DNA of 64,000 nt, taken from contig NZ_BMGM01000005.1 in assembly GCF_014640195.1 (NCBI RefSeq), forward strand, positions 1 through 64,000. Direction: 5' to 3'. The position numbers and the translations under genes were made by a program. Shown in pieces: positions 63,776 through 64,000 of this stretch (position 1 is the first letter of the stretch; each line of letters starts with the position of its first letter). Source of the DNA: Psychroflexus planctonicus (lineage in GTDB: Bacteria; Bacteroidota; Bacteroidia; Flavobacteriales; Flavobacteriaceae). Under the pieces are notes generated by a model. It did no database searches. It saw only the letters and a list, made by a program, of their open reading frames with translations, and was not told where the DNA came from.

Positions 63776-64000
63776 TGTGGCAAGATGTCTTTTTTGAAAA
63801 TCCAGAATGGTTTTGGCTACTTTTATTGTTGCCTTTACTTGGTGCTTGGCATTTTATAAAACGTAATAAAGAAAACCCAGTAGTACATATTTCCAGCATC
63901 AATGGATTTGCTAATAGTAAAAGTATTTTACCAAAACTACGCCCTGTTTTATACGTACTAAGATTACTAGCTTTAGGATTATTTATTGTGGCCATGGCTA
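63775..64000 (+). CDS. batA: BatA-like protein, 5' part (runs off the window)
   Basis: The visible 75 codons start with MWQDVFFENPEWFWLLLLL, a membrane helix near residues 12-28, and ISSINGFANSKSILPKLRP followed by a second helix. This is the typical N-terminus of BatA/BatB proteins, which carry a VWA domain after two membrane segments. The VWA domain itself is beyond the window, so the call depends on the N-terminus and on gene order (moxR, DUF58, BatD-like). Confidence 0.75.
   Translation, partial: MWQDVFFENPEWFWLLLLLPLLGAWHFIKRNKENPVVHISSINGFANSKSILPKLRPVLYVLRLLALGLFIVAMA

Noticed and set aside
1-64000. CRISPR arrays, tRNA or rRNA genes
   Set aside because: No regularly spaced direct repeats and no cloverleaf or rRNA-like conserved strings were found in any of the intergenic regions.

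Overview
The window looks like the chromosome of a marine-type Bacteroidota, most likely a member of Flavobacteriaceae. It is AT-rich. Several proteins belong to families typical of this group: T9SS sorting-domain cargo, choice-of-anchor L, IPExxxVDY, DUF4292, DUF5689, RHBD-RNase H1, a 1458-residue DnaE with its own exonuclease domain, and the moxR/DUF58/Bat cluster. Several intergenic regions carry the Bacteroidota promoter signature TAnnTTTG. Assignments rest on reading motifs in the translated sequence; no database search was possible. I see no rRNA, tRNA, CRISPR array, phage or intact insertion sequence.

Layout. 1-3624 (-): 5' part of a giant secreted repeat protein. 3699-4610 (+): an Nfu/NifU-type Fe-S carrier. 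4611-5542: the only long gene-free stretch, filled with palindromic repeats. 5543-6861 (-): ECF sigma factor and RskA-like anti-sigma factor, with a terminator-like hairpin in the leader. 7130-10726 (+): three glycosyltransferases. 10662-14414 (-): a T9SS type A cargo protein and a small membrane protein. 14682-17337 (+): YceI, outer-membrane barrel, YceI, with a MITE-like foldback before the second YceI. 17334-21710 (-): dnaE.

21813-36870 (-) is a 15-kb exopolysaccharide/capsule locus of the Wzx/Wzy type. It holds a chain-length regulator, flippase, sulfotransferase, GT4, two lipoproteins (one resembling a heparin-lyase-I/PL20-type polysaccharide lyase), three consecutive O-antigen polymerase/ligase-like membrane proteins, a WecB/TagA/CpsF transferase, UDP-glucose dehydrogenase, UDP-glucuronate decarboxylase, the polyprenyl-phosphate priming transferase and a GT2. 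The enzymes together predict a sulfated polymer containing uronic acid and/or xylose, with its own lyase. This is the most interesting system in the window.

36988-41131 (-): purF-like, pfkB-type kinase, rnhA, purN. 41290-45522 (+): acpP-fabF-rnc-IPExxxVDY-pyk. 45601-48000 (+): a secreted alpha/beta hydrolase and a CarboxypepD_reg-like protein. 48003-54298 (-): EnvC-like factor, DUF4292 lipoprotein, TPR protein, nucleotidyltransferase, dUTPase and a second flippase, tightly packed as one operon. 54512-58794 (-): TonB-dependent receptor plus DUF5689 lipoprotein, divergent from a secreted endonuclease/exonuclease/phosphatase (58913-59983, +); together these may be an import system for a phosphate-containing substrate. 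60218-64000 (+): moxR, DUF58, a BatD-like membrane protein and the start of batA, which runs off the window.
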